DNA of 55,504 nt from Candidatus Limosilactobacillus merdigallinarum (GTDB taxonomy: Bacteria; Bacillota; Bacilli; Lactobacillales; Lactobacillaceae). Below, piece after piece: positions 1 to 8,684 of this stretch; position 1 is the stretch's first letter; each line of letters opens with the position of its first letter. Location: NCBI GenBank assembly GCA_019114515.1, contig DXFH01000011.1, positions 137,631-193,134 of the forward strand. Direction: 5' to 3'. The position numbers were made by a program, and so were the translations under genes. The notes under the pieces were generated by a model. The model searched no databases. It was not told where the DNA came from and saw nothing but the letters and a program-made list of their open reading frames with translations.

Positions 1-271
1 CATTACAACTACTGGTGAAGAGTGAACTATTAACCTCAATACCGGTAGAACTGGAAGATTTATTGCGATTAATAAAGTTACCTTCACCCTTAACGCTATA
101 TATGACTTTATCTTCTTTTAATAAGGCCAGAGCTGAACGAATGGTAACACGGCTACAATTGAAATCTTGTGTTAACTGATTTTCAGACGGAATTTTATGG
201 CTATATTCTGCATTTTCAATCTTGTTCAGAATCTTATTGTAGATCTGTACATATTTAGGAACAATAGGCAT
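1..271 (-). CDS. GntR/HutC-family transcriptional regulator, N-terminal part
   Basis: The gene runs off the left edge; about 90 residues are visible from the ATG at 271. They begin MPIVPKYVQIYNKILNKIE and form a winged-helix domain with the GntR signature IPSENQLTQDFNCSRVTIRSA at residues 27-47. The effector domain lies outside the window, so the HutC assignment rests on the N-terminal layout only. The start is 38 bp after the permease stop on the same strand, so it is probably the last gene of the nucleoside hydrolase-permease operon and may autoregulate it. The ligand is unknown. Confidence 0.8.
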   Translation of the reverse strand, partial: MPIVPKYVQIYNKILNKIENAEYSHKIPSENQLTQDFNCSRVTIRSALALLKEDKVIYSVKGEGNFINRNKSSSSTGIEVNSSLFTSSCN

Positions 272-309
272 TCGAACCACTAATCTTTCTGTAAAGTTAT
301 GGTTCTATT

Positions 310-1713
310 TTAAAGCAAGCAGAAAGATAAAATCAACATAATGATCAACCCACCAATCATTGGTACTGAGGTTCGCCTAATGATTTGACCAGGTTCTAGG
401 TGAGTGGAACCGGCAACAATCAAGACAACTGCAGCAACAGGTGATACGGAACGTAATAAGTTACCAGCTAATTGAATTGGAACGGATAATTGCTGTGGAG
501 CAATACCTGCAGATTTAGCTAATGGAACAAGCAGTGGAATCAATGCGAAAGTCAATGCAACACCACTACCACTCAGCAGAACAATGATGACGGTAAAGAT
601 AACCATAATCAATGGTAATAGGATGCCCGCACCTTTGACGTGCATCATTGTTGTTTGGATCATACGCATAATGCCAATAGCGTTCAAACCTTGAACGAAA
701 GTTTGGGCGGCAACCAGCAGAACAACAATGCCCATTGCACCTCCCATACCTTTAATGAAAACATTGGTATCTTTCAATACCTGCTTAGCATCACGTTTGT
801 GAAATAACTCAATGATAATTGCAACAATCCAACTGATAATGGTTACGGCTTGGACACTCATCGTGGTATTTTTACCTTTGCTGATACCCATCAAAAAGTC
901 GATGATCAAAATAATAATCGGTAATAATGGTAAGATGCCATAAATTAAACGGAGTCCTTTACTACCTTCAATGACATTTTTTTCACTATTAGCTTCTTTT
1001 AGGCCGTATTTCTGTAACTCTTCTTCATAAGTAAGATCATGCTGATTTAACTTATCTTCATGTTTTTGCCAGAGATATTGAATAACAGCCATTAATAACA
1101 GGGTTGGAATTGAAACAATCGCATGGTAGCTAAATACATATTGGGTAGTTGACATGTGGAGAGCCGCAGCAATTGCGACATTATCTGACCCCAGTGGTGT
1201 TGGAATAATTGTGGCTGATGTAGCAATGACAGCAGCTGAAGTTAGTCGACTCATACCAGTCGTACGCAGAACCGGATAAAGGGTTGCCAGTAAAATAATA
1301 GCTAAATTAGATGCGCTAGGTACAACTAGTGAGAGGATGTTACCCATTAAAAAGACGATTGGTACTAAGACATAGACAGACTTGATCTTTTTCATTGAAG
1401 AAGTAAGACCACTCACGGTAACATCATTAGCACCAATGAAGCCCATGTAAGCACTGTACCCTGCTAACAGCAAGATAACGAAACCTGGTCCAGCTAAGGT
1501 TGTGGTGAATTGGTCAATCATGACCTGAATAGGTTTTAAGAGGGGATTGCTAACAGGTTGCAGAACCTTAATCTTATTACCCATGAAAACACCACAATAA
1601 AGGAGGATTAAACCAAGGGCGAAAAGAATAATTTTAATGTCTAACTTTTTCGATAGCATATAACAAAGTATCGCTACCGAACACAAAGTAAGAATAATTG
1701 CGATTGCTTGCAT
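310..1713 (-). CDS. DcuC-family (C4-dicarboxylate type) membrane permease
   Basis: A polytopic membrane protein of about 467 residues with roughly 12 hydrophobic segments and glycine/serine-rich loops (residues near SGSGVALTFALIPLLVPLA) typical of the DcuC/ArsB-type superfamily. Known members carry C4-dicarboxylates. Here the gene sits 15 bp behind a nucleoside hydrolase, so nucleoside, nucleobase or ribose transport is an alternative inferred from context. The start is set at the ATG 8 nt after AAGGAG; a GTG 9 nt upstream overlaps that Shine-Dalgarno sequence and is unlikely. It lies between the hydrolase and the GntR gene in one operon. Confidence 0.75.
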   Translation of the reverse strand: MQAIAIILTLCSVAILCYMLSKKLDIKIILFALGLILLYCGVFMGNKIKVLQPVSNPLLKPIQVMIDQFTTTLAGPGFVILLLAGYSAYMGFIGANDVTVSGLTSSMKKIKSVYVLVPIVFLMGNILSLVVPSASNLAIILLATLYPVLRTTGMSRLTSAAVIATSATIIPTPLGSDNVAIAAALHMSTTQYVFSYHAIVSIPTLLLMAVIQYLWQKHEDKLNQHDLTYEEELQKYGLKEANSEKNVIEGSKGLRLIYGILPLLPIIILIIDFLMGISKGKNTTMSVQAVTIISWIVAIIIELFHKRDAKQVLKDTNVFIKGMGGAMGIVVLLVAAQTFVQGLNAIGIMRMIQTTMMHVKGAGILLPLIMVIFTVIIVLLSGSGVALTFALIPLLVPLAKSAGIAPQQLSVPIQLAGNLLRSVSPVAAVVLIVAGSTHLEPGQIIRRTSVPMIGGLIIMLILSFCLL

Positions 1714-1728
1714 GATAGTCACTCCTTT

Positions 1729-2646
1729 CTAGCATGCTTCATGAATTGCTGACACAAACCATTGAATGAATTGGTCAACGTCAACAGATGTACCAATCGT
1801 TGCATTTTCGGGAAGTTGGAGACGATTCTTGAAGTCCATCAATGAAGCTCCATACGTGAAGCCCTCTTGATTGATAATTTCTACATGAGTCTTTTCAAAT
1901 TCGAACATATCTGGATTTAATAACATACCAGCAGCAAGTGCATCATAAATCTTCAGTCCGGTTTTGAAGCTGCCACCACGGTAGCGAGAGAATAAGCTGT
2001 AAAACATATCTCCAACCCGGCCAAAGGTTTTAATTTTTTCACTAGCTTCAGGCTTAACCCGTGCTTGAAAACCTAATTCAAGTGGAGCCACACGGATGGG
2101 TAACCCACTTTGGAAAACAATTTTGGCAGCTTCTGGGTCACCAGCAATGTTGAATTCGGAAAGAACACCATAATTACCGCGACCCATGCAGGCACCCATC
2201 AAAACAAGTTCCTCAATGTTTTGTAGGTCTTCTGGATAGAGACGAATAAACAATGCATAGTCTGTCAATGGAGCAATTCCCACCAGAGTAACTTTTTCTT
2301 TTGAATTAGCAACAACTTCATGAATTGCTTCCGGAGAGGTTTGATTTACTAGAAGAGATCGATCTGGTTCAGGAAAAGCATACCCATCCATGCCAGTTTT
2401 CCCATGAACGCTGGTTGCTTCGATCGGTTTCTTTATGATGGCACGATTAACGCCTTTTACGACCGGAACTTTCTTACCTAAGAAACTTTCTAACTTCAAA
2501 GTATTGTTCACTGTCTTGTCCACACCAACATTACCAGCAGCAGATGCAATTAGTTTCACATCAACTTTTTTACTAAAAAGAAGAATTGAGATCGCGACAG
2601 CATCGTCAATTCCAGGATCGGTACTAATGATGATTGGTTTAGTCAT
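1729..2646 (-). CDS. Inosine/uridine-preferring nucleoside hydrolase (IunH/Rih family)
   Basis: 305 residues, normal for the family. The N-terminal STDPGIDDA motif (residues 9-17) supplies the calcium-binding aspartates, and LSEFNIAGDPEAA near residue 160 carries the EFN ribose-binding signature. The family hydrolyses the N-glycosidic bond of ribonucleosides to base and ribose in the cytoplasm. It is the first gene of a minus-strand operon with the DcuC-like permease and GntR regulator. Start ATG at 2646 follows AGGAGG with good spacing. The promoter upstream carries a cre box, so carbon catabolite repression is likely. Base preference cannot be read from the sequence. Confidence 0.9.
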   Translation of the reverse strand: MTKPIIISTDPGIDDAVAISILLFSKKVDVKLIASAAGNVGVDKTVNNTLKLESFLGKKVPVVKGVNRAIIKKPIEATSVHGKTGMDGYAFPEPDRSLLVNQTSPEAIHEVVANSKEKVTLVGIAPLTDYALFIRLYPEDLQNIEELVLMGACMGRGNYGVLSEFNIAGDPEAAKIVFQSGLPIRVAPLELGFQARVKPEASEKIKTFGRVGDMFYSLFSRYRGGSFKTGLKIYDALAAGMLLNPDMFEFEKTHVEIINQEGFTYGASLMDFKNRLQLPENATIGTSVDVDQFIQWFVSAIHEAC

Positions 2647-2674
2647 TTATAAAACCTCCTAATGGATCAATAGT

Positions 2675-2730
2675 GTAAGCGCTTTCTTACTTTACAGCTT
2701 GATAATACACCCATGTATTAAATAAAACAA
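2675..2730 (-). promoter_or_regulatory. Promoter of nucleoside hydrolase operon with cre box
   Basis: On the minus strand, -35 TTGTTT (2725-2730) and -10 TATTAT (2702-2707) are 17 bp apart. Just downstream of the -10 lies GTAAGAAAGCGCTTAC (2675-2690), a near-palindromic CcpA cre box placed where it would block elongation. Confidence 0.7.
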
Positions 2731-2770
2731 GCCTATATCTTAATTAAATGCAGGCCTGTCCTATTTATTG

Positions 2771-2811
2771 TCAAAAAAATCGTTAGCATTTAATTTTTAA
2801 ATACTAACGAT
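2771..2811 (-). terminator. Rho-independent terminator of greA
   Basis: On the minus strand a stem TCGTTAG..CTAACGA extended by an A/T-rich arm (2780-2810) is followed by seven T. It lies about 16 bp after the greA stop. Confidence 0.8.
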
Positions 2812-2826
2812 TAGGTTAATGATGAT

Positions 2827-3294
2827 TTATTTAATGTTTTTGATGGTGACGTTGTAGCTGCCATTTGGTGATTCTACAGCAACCGTTTTGCCTGCGCCTT
2901 GCCCCATTAATGCTTGACCAAGTGGCGAATCAAAGGCTAGCTTGTTTTGCGCCAAGTCAGCCTCATGAGTGCCCACGACGGTGTAGGTAGCTTCTGAGTG
3001 GTCATCGTCGAACTCAATAGTGACAGTTGAGCCTAAATCAATGGTATCTGATTGCGAGTTTTCAATAACCTGGGCATAAGTAATTTGCTTATTAAGAAAG
3101 CGGAGACGACTTTCCAAGTGACGCAGATCACGCTTGGCAGTGCTATATTCAGTGTTTTCCGAGAGGTCACCTAACGCCCGGGCAGCTTTTAAACGCGCGA
3201 TCTTTTCGGGTCGGTCCTTTTGCAAAGCAGCAATTTGGTCTTTAATCTGTTGGTAACCCTCGGGAGTCATTTTTTGATAATAAATTTTGGGCAT
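2827..3294 (-). CDS. greA: Transcript cleavage/elongation factor GreA
   Basis: 155 residues, matching the usual ~158. The N-terminal coiled coil carries the signature RALGDLSENTEY (about residues 39-50), and the C-terminal FKBP-like domain holds SPLGQALMGQGAGKTV. GreA binds the RNA polymerase secondary channel and stimulates cleavage of backtracked RNA. The chosen ATG at 3294 follows AGGAA and gives the family N-terminus MPKIYYQKMTPEGYQQI; an upstream in-frame start would fall inside the dehydrogenase gene. Its start lies 4 bp after the dehydrogenase stop, so the two are probably translationally coupled. Lactobacilli often have more than one greA paralog, and this may be the accessory one. 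Confidence 0.9.
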   Translation of the reverse strand: MPKIYYQKMTPEGYQQIKDQIAALQKDRPEKIARLKAARALGDLSENTEYSTAKRDLRHLESRLRFLNKQITYAQVIENSQSDTIDLGSTVTIEFDDDHSEATYTVVGTHEADLAQNKLAFDSPLGQALMGQGAGKTVAVESPNGSYNVTIKNIK

Positions 3295-3298
3295 ATGA

Positions 3299-4246
3299 TC
3301 ATTCCTGTGGTTGGTTAACCGCCCACTGCGGTTCTTTTCCTTGAGCAACACGGATAATTTCGGAGGCAGCGTCGCGTGAGGCACGCGTCATGGCATCGAT
3401 AGTAGCGCCACCGATATGGGGCGTCAGCATGACGTTATCCAATTGACGTAACGGACTGTCCATTGGCAGCGGTTCGGGATCAAAGGAATCTAAAGCAGCA
3501 CTGCGTAATTGACCATTCTTTAGTGCGGCAACAAGGGCATCTGTATCAATCAATTTTCCTCGCCCATAGTTGATGATTGAGGCGCTGGGCTTCATTAAGC
3601 TGAGTGTTTGCTGATTAACCAGATGTTCTGTAGCTGGTGTAACGGGGACGTTTAGGGAAACATAGTCCGATTGGGTGAACAATTCCTCTAAATCGACACT
3701 TTTGCCTACCGCTGAAGTTTTATGGTGAGGGCCATTATTGTAGAGAATCTTCATCCCTAACGCATGAGCACACTTAGCCAATTCCTGACCAATCCGTCCG
3801 TAACCGATGATGCCCAACGTTTGGCCAAATAGGCTGTAACCAGTCACGGCCTTGCCTGCCTGCCACTGACCGTCTTTCATCAATTGCATACGGTGGAGGG
3901 TATTCCGCGATAGCATCAGCAGGGCACCGAGAATCGCTTCAGTAACGGTATGAAAATTACATTGCGGAGTGATGGTGACGTAGATGCCATGCTTTGCGGC
4001 ACCCTTGTAATCAACATTGTCATAACCAACGCCGGTGCGGGCCAAAATTTTTAAATGGGGCAACTGGTTAAAAATCGGTTCACTGATTTTCTCTAGGTGA
4101 ACGACGGCGCCAACTAATGAATCAGCATGGGCTAGCATTGTCTGATCAGTCAATGTGGACACTTTGACCACATCTAAGCCTGCGTTTTCCAGTGCTTGTA
4201 CAGCACCAGTTTCAAAATCTTTGGGTATTAAAACGGTCTGTTTCAT
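3299..4246 (-). CDS. D-isomer-specific 2-hydroxyacid dehydrogenase (SerA/phosphoglycerate dehydrogenase-like)
   Basis: 315 residues. The NAD-binding GYGRIG motif is at residues 148-153, followed by the catalytic Arg region INYGRGKLID, the Glu region DSFDPEPLP and the catalytic His in LTPHIGGAT. The family reduces 2-ketoacids to D-2-hydroxyacids with NADH, or oxidises 3-phosphoglycerate. There is no C-terminal ACT domain, so a true SerA role is not certain. Start ATG at 4246 follows AAAGGAAG. It shares its upstream region with the divergent 108-aa gene and is coupled to greA downstream. Confidence 0.85.
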   Translation of the reverse strand: MKQTVLIPKDFETGAVQALENAGLDVVKVSTLTDQTMLAHADSLVGAVVHLEKISEPIFNQLPHLKILARTGVGYDNVDYKGAAKHGIYVTITPQCNFHTVTEAILGALLMLSRNTLHRMQLMKDGQWQAGKAVTGYSLFGQTLGIIGYGRIGQELAKCAHALGMKILYNNGPHHKTSAVGKSVDLEELFTQSDYVSLNVPVTPATEHLVNQQTLSLMKPSASIINYGRGKLIDTDALVAALKNGQLRSAALDSFDPEPLPMDSPLRQLDNVMLTPHIGGATIDAMTRASRDAASEIIRVAQGKEPQWAVNQPQE

Positions 4247-4282
4247 TTAAGGTCGCTTCCTTTAAGTTCTGCAGCTTCATTA

Positions 4283-4291
4283 TGCTATGAT
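4283..4291 (+). promoter_or_regulatory. Extended -10 promoter for the 108-aa gene
   Basis: TGCTATGAT provides an extended -10 about 35 bp before the start codon; no good -35 is seen. Confidence 0.5.
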
Positions 4292-4325
4292 GGTAAGTGA
4301 AATTCAACGTGAAGGAGCGGGCAAA

Positions 4326-4652
4326 ATGAGTGTAGAAATCCCCGAAAATATGGAAGACGTCGCAATGAAAATTGCACGGGCTGGTGTCCATGGCAAACAT
4401 TTAGATGAAGGCCAAGTAATCACTCAGGCCGTTTTAGATATCATGCAAGCTTTCATGGATGAGGCTCTGGAAGGTCACTACGACGATGTTGCCTGGAAAG
4501 GTGACAACCTGTTAGTGACAGACATCATGGGCAAAGAGGTCGGCATCGTTAAGCCTACTAATGAAACGTTTGTAGCCGACTTCAAGCAAAATGCGGATGA
4601 ATTAGTAGAACGCTTAGAGGATGAAGCTGGTCGCATTGTTGGTGGCCGCTAA
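4326..4652 (+). CDS. Hypothetical acidic protein, 108 aa
   Basis: I do not recognise a family. The protein starts MSVEIPENMEDVAMKIARAG, is rich in Asp and Glu, has no membrane segment or signal peptide, and looks like a small soluble alpha/beta protein. The start at 4326 follows GAAGGAG by 8 nt and is preferred to an upstream ATG at 4287 that lies inside the promoter. It is transcribed alone, divergent from the dehydrogenase-greA pair, and ends at a strong hairpin. Confidence 0.75.
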   Translation: MSVEIPENMEDVAMKIARAGVHGKHLDEGQVITQAVLDIMQAFMDEALEGHYDDVAWKGDNLLVTDIMGKEVGIVKPTNETFVADFKQNADELVERLEDEAGRIVGGR

Positions 4653-4679
4653 TTATTTCCCGGGAAATTTTAAATAAAA

Positions 4680-4740
4680 AAAACATTCATAGTGAATGAA
4701 AGCCTCCAACAAGCTATTTAGCTTGCTGGAGGCTTTGCTT
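4680..4740. terminator. Bidirectional terminator region
   Basis: A long stem AGCCTCCAACAAGC / GCTTGCTGGAGGCT (4701-4734) serves the plus-strand 108-aa gene. A second small hairpin ATTCATAGTGAAT (4685-4697), followed on the minus strand by a run of eight T, serves the 74-aa gene. Confidence 0.75.
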
Positions 4741-4751
4741 ATGCTTTAGCT

Positions 4752-4976
4752 TTACATTCGTTTTTTAATTTCATATGGTTGTGATTTTTTGTGGTCAGCC
4801 GGTAATTGGTCTTTGGCATAGAAGATAGCGTACTCACTATCATTTTTACCCTTAGCAATCACTAAGTCGCTGACTTTATGTTCTTTCTTAAAAATCTGCC
4901 CTGTCCGAACAGCTTCATTGTAGTCATGGATGTTGGCAATGGAGTCGCCAGGGTTAAAGAAAATTCGTGTTTCCAT
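4752..4976 (-). CDS. Hypothetical protein, 74 aa
   Basis: No family recognised. A small soluble, lysine-rich protein beginning METRIFFNPGDSIANIHDYN. It starts 28 bp after the tyrosine phosphatase stop with a good GAAGGAG site, so it is the second gene of that operon. It lacks transmembrane segments and cysteine motifs. Confidence 0.7.
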   Translation of the reverse strand: METRIFFNPGDSIANIHDYNEAVRTGQIFKKEHKVSDLVIAKGKNDSEYAIFYAKDQLPADHKKSQPYEIKKRM

Positions 4977-5004
4977 AATAAAATCTCCTTCTCAATTAAG
5001 CTGG

Positions 5005-5793
5005 TTACTGCAAATACATTTTCTTTAAATCATCAATATCAGATTGTGCGAGTTGAAGTTCGTTAGTCAGGAAACTTTCGACACCACCATAATCATCTCG
5101 GAGTGCCTGAATAGCTGCGTTCATGTACTCTTTATGGGCTGACCATAAAGCAGTATAGTTGGTGATTTCTGTTTCATTATGGTGTCCGGCACGCAGGGCA
5201 GCTGTCTGGCCACGTAAAAAGTTCATGAGGGCGGTATTGGTTAATAGGTAATCTTTCATGATCGTTTTTTGGTCAACGCCCAGGGCTGAATAAATTAAGT
5301 AAGCTGATAAACCAGTCCGGTCTTTACCAGCAGTGCAGTGGAAAACCAGTGCTTCATCAGCATTTAGGGACAACAGATGAGCAAATACTTGTTTAAATGC
5401 CTTTTGAGCATCACTTTCTGTGATCATATCAGCATAGGCCTGGATCATGTGCCGTTTACCCAACATGGGATCAACTTTCATCTTTTGCTGCAGCTCGGTC
5501 GCAATACTAGTTGACTGCGTCTCATCATGACGAAAAACCGGATTGAAAATGTAGTCAATTTGGTCAGGAAGATTGTCAGGCTGCTTTTGACACTCTTCGT
5601 GAGAACGAAGGTCAAGAACTTCCTTGATATGCAGCTTGATCATTTTCGCTTGGTCATCAGCTTCTAAATTGCTAAGTTGATCAGCACGATATATTCGATG
5701 CCAACGAACCGTTTTGCCGTTAGAAGTTTGGTAGCCACCGAGGTCACGAAAATTATTGGTTTCACGCAAGGGAATAATGCGTTCGTGGACCAT
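5005..5793 (-). CDS. Tyrosine-protein phosphatase (DUF/Y_phosphatase3 type)
   Basis: 262 residues with the active-site P-loop HCTAGKDRTG at about residues 152-161 (Cys153) and the N-terminal family signature ETNNFRDLGGY. Such enzymes dephosphorylate phosphotyrosine or phosphoinositides. The start at 5793 follows AAAGGA by 8 nt; the longer reading frame would begin upstream of the -10 box. No signal peptide is seen, so it is cytoplasmic. It heads a two-gene operon with the 74-aa protein. Its substrate is unknown. Confidence 0.85.
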   Translation of the reverse strand: MVHERIIPLRETNNFRDLGGYQTSNGKTVRWHRIYRADQLSNLEADDQAKMIKLHIKEVLDLRSHEECQKQPDNLPDQIDYIFNPVFRHDETQSTSIATELQQKMKVDPMLGKRHMIQAYADMITESDAQKAFKQVFAHLLSLNADEALVFHCTAGKDRTGLSAYLIYSALGVDQKTIMKDYLLTNTALMNFLRGQTAALRAGHHNETEITNYTALWSAHKEYMNAAIQALRDDYGGVESFLTNELQLAQSDIDDLKKMYLQ

Positions 5794-5814
5794 TTGATCA
5801 CATCCTTTGCATTT

Positions 5815-5844
5815 ATTGTAGCAGTTTCTAATCATGTACGGCAA
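5815..5844 (-). promoter_or_regulatory. Promoter of the tyrosine phosphatase operon
   Basis: On the minus strand, -35 TTGCCG (5839-5844), 18-bp spacer, -10 TACAAT (5815-5820), about 20 bp before the start codon. Confidence 0.6.
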
Positions 5845-5943
5845 TCTAATCGTACACGGTTAAATGTTTGACGTGATAGTAATTTTAGGTGTCATTAGTG
5901 GATTCAGAAATTCAAAATCATAAGAATAAATTATGACATTAAA

Positions 5944-6006
5944 TGAAAGCGCTCTATTGATTGTCTAAAAAGTAAAACGTACAATAGATTTTAGTAAAAC
6001 TTTACT
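5944..6006 (+). promoter_or_regulatory. gal operon promoter with cre box and GalR-type operator
   Basis: -35 TTGATT (5957-5962), 17-bp spacer, -10 TACAAT (5980-5985). A cre box TGAAAGCGCTCTAT (5944-5957) abuts the -35. A perfect inverted repeat AGTAAA-AC-TTTACT (5993-6006) sits at the expected transcription start and is the likely GalR operator. Confidence 0.7.
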
Positions 6007-6035
6007 CGAAAAGACGGTTGGTTCTGGAGGCAGTC

Positions 6036-7228
6036 ATGAAAAAGCAGGAATTATTAGATGGGTTTTCAAAGGTATTTCACCGTTCCGGTAAAGATATATT
6101 TTTTCACCAGGACGAATTAATTTAATCGGTGAGCACCTCGACTATAATGGTGGCCACTCATTTCCGTGTGCTATCAACTTAGGGACCTATGGTGTTTATG
6201 GTCCCCGAGAGGATAATCAAGTAGAACTATATTTAGCAAACATGCATGGCAGCGTCGTCACTTTTAAGGTTGACGATCAGCAGCCAGAAACGGCGAATGA
6301 TAAAGCTTGGGCCAACTATCTAAAAGGGATGCTCGTCTACTTACGGTTAAAGGGCTACCAGATCAACCATGGCTTCAATTTATACATTAATGGGGAGCTG
6401 CCATATGGCGCCGGCCTTTCTTCCTCTGCTTCAATCGAAATGTTAATGGGTATCGTATTAAAGACCGAATTCAAACTGGCTATTGCACCAATTGACTTAG
6501 TTAAACTAGGACAGAAGACGGAAAATGACTTTGTTGGTTTAAACTCGGGCATCATGGACCAATTTGCGGTGGGGATGAGTAAAAAAGATAATGCTATTTT
6601 ACTAGATTGCGCGACCCTGCAATATGAATATCGTCCCTTAGTATTAGGCGACTACGAAATTGTGATTATGAGTACCAATAAGAAGCATTCTTTAGCTGGT
6701 TCGGCTTATAACGAGCGCGTTCATCAATGCCAAACGGCTTTGGCTAAGCTGCAGACAAAGCTGGACATTACAGCGTTAGCGCAACTTAGCCTAGAACAGT
6801 TTGATGAGTATTCTTACCTGCTGAATGATGACGTATTGCTGCGTCGCACTCGTCATGTTGTGATGGAAGATCGACGGACAATGGAAGCGGCAAAAGAGAT
6901 GCAGGCTGGCGACCTAGCTAAATTAGGTCGTTTGATCTCAGCATCACATGTTTCGTTGCATTATGATTATGAGGTGTCGGGCAAAGAATTGGACACATTA
7001 GCTGAAACGGCCTGGCAGCAGTCTTCCTGTTTAGGAGCACGGATGATTGGTGGCGGCTTTGCTGGCAGTGCGATTGCAATCGTGAAAAAGGACCAGGCGG
7101 CAGAATTTAAAGCGGCCGTTGGCAAAGTTTATCGACAAAAAATTGGTTATGCAGCTAGTTTTTATGACGCCGAAATCGTGGATGGTGCTCATCAGCTAAA
7201 ATTAGGAAAGGCGATTTTATGCAATTAA
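6036..7228 (+). pseudogene. galK: Galactokinase, frameshifted
   Basis: Galactokinase phosphorylates galactose at C1 in the Leloir pathway. The gene starts at ATG 6036 after TGGAGG and encodes MKKQELLDGFSKVFHRSG, then hits a T6 tract (6099-6104). The expected next residues FFSPGRINLIGEHLDYNGG appear only in another frame, which continues to 7228 with the GHMP motif YGAGLSSSASIE and the C-terminal GGGFAGSAI. Restoring one T gives a single ~397-residue protein. As written, translation stops within 30 codons. A late internal start at 6242 would lack the substrate-binding GEHxDYNGG motif, so activity is doubtful unless slippage on the T tract rescues it. It overlaps galT by 10 bp. Confidence 0.85.
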
Positions 7229-8670
7229 TTGAGCAATTTACAGAAGCAGCAATTAGGAGTGGCCGTTTTCAGCCGTTAGATAAAATATACGTGGCTAATC
7301 GGGTACGGGCACTGGTTGGTGATGAAGACGTAGCAGTCAAGCCGGGTCAGTCCATTGTTCAACAATTAGTTGACTTAGCAGTAGCGCGCGGAAAGATTGC
7401 AGATGGACCGACTGCTCGCGAAATCTTGAATGACCAGTTATATGACCTGCTGACACCATTACCGTCTGCCGTGAACCATTTATTCTGGGAAAAGTATGAA
7501 CAGTCGCCACAAACGGCAACGGACTGGTTCTATCAGTTATGTACGAACAATGACTATGTTAAAGTAGCCGCCATTAAAAAGAATGTGGTTTTTAAACATG
7601 TGGTAAAGGGAGGCAACGAGCTGGAGATTACAATTAACCTCTCAAAACCAGAAAAAGACCCGAAAGCAATTGCTAAGGCGGCACATGATAAGGACAAGCA
7701 GTACTCACAGTGCGTTTTATGTATGGAAAATGAAGGATACCTGGGGCGTCTAGGGCATGCTGCCCGGAGCAATCACCGCATTATCCGGTTAAGCATTGGT
7801 GGTCAACAGTGGGGGTTGCAGTATTCGCCATATGCATACTTTGATGAACACTGTATTTTCTTAGATGCCAAGCATGAGCCAATGCAGATCAACCAACAAA
7901 CACTGGTTAATTTGGTTGAAATCGAGAAGCTATTTCCCCAGTACTTTGTGGGAAGCAATGCTGACCTACCAATTGTGGGTGGCTCACTATTAGCACACGA
8001 GCATTATCAAGGAGGACGGCACGTCTTTCCGATGATGCGGGCAAAAATTAAGAAGAAACTTGCTTTTGAGGACTTTCCGCAAGTTGAGGCAGGGATTGTT
8101 GACTGGCCAATGAGCGACATTCGGTTAACTAGCAGTGATGCGACAGCGTTGGTTAACCTTGGTACTCATATTATTAATTCCTGGGCACAGTACAGTGACC
8201 CCCAGCGGTACTTGCTAGCAATGGTTAATGGCGTCCGTCATCATACGGTGACCCCCATCATGCACCATGATCATGAAAAGTTTGTTCTCGACCTTGTTTT
8301 GCGCGATAATAATACTGATAAGGACTATCCACTTGGTATTTTCCATCCTCACCAGGAATACTGGCACATCAAGAAGGAAAATATTGGCTTAATTGAAGTA
8401 ATGGGACGGGCAATTTTACCGGCCAGGCTGAAAACCGAACTGGCAGAAGTTAAAAAGTTTTGGTTAGGCCAGTCAAACCGGATTAATGACGCTCATCTCC
8501 CGTGGGCAAAGGCTATTGCGGATAAGTATACGATTACGCCCGCCAACGTGGATGAAATAATGAAAGCAGAGCTGGCACAAGTCTTTGCTAATGTTTTGGC
8601 GAATGCCGGTGTATTTAAGGATGATGCTGCTGGCCAACAGGGCTGGCAACGCTTCATCCAGCAACTTTGA
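7219..8670 (+). CDS. galT: UTP-hexose-1-phosphate / galactose-1-phosphate uridylyltransferase, class II
   Basis: 483 residues, the long Gram-positive class II form. It exchanges UMP between UDP-glucose and galactose-1-phosphate. The active-site region GGSLLAHEHYQGGRHVFPM lies near residues 254-272. ATG 7219 overlaps the end of galK and has AGGAAAGG inside galK, which suggests translational coupling. It is the middle gene of galKTR. With galK broken, its role in galactose use depends on galK rescue or another galactokinase. Confidence 0.93.
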   Translation: MQLIEQFTEAAIRSGRFQPLDKIYVANRVRALVGDEDVAVKPGQSIVQQLVDLAVARGKIADGPTAREILNDQLYDLLTPLPSAVNHLFWEKYEQSPQTATDWFYQLCTNNDYVKVAAIKKNVVFKHVVKGGNELEITINLSKPEKDPKAIAKAAHDKDKQYSQCVLCMENEGYLGRLGHAARSNHRIIRLSIGGQQWGLQYSPYAYFDEHCIFLDAKHEPMQINQQTLVNLVEIEKLFPQYFVGSNADLPIVGGSLLAHEHYQGGRHVFPMMRAKIKKKLAFEDFPQVEAGIVDWPMSDIRLTSSDATALVNLGTHIINSWAQYSDPQRYLLAMVNGVRHHTVTPIMHHDHEKFVLDLVLRDNNTDKDYPLGIFHPHQEYWHIKKENIGLIEVMGRAILPARLKTELAEVKKFWLGQSNRINDAHLPWAKAIADKYTITPANVDEIMKAELAQVFANVLANAGVFKDDAAGQQGWQRFIQQL

Positions 8671-8684
8671 AAGGAATTCTTCTT

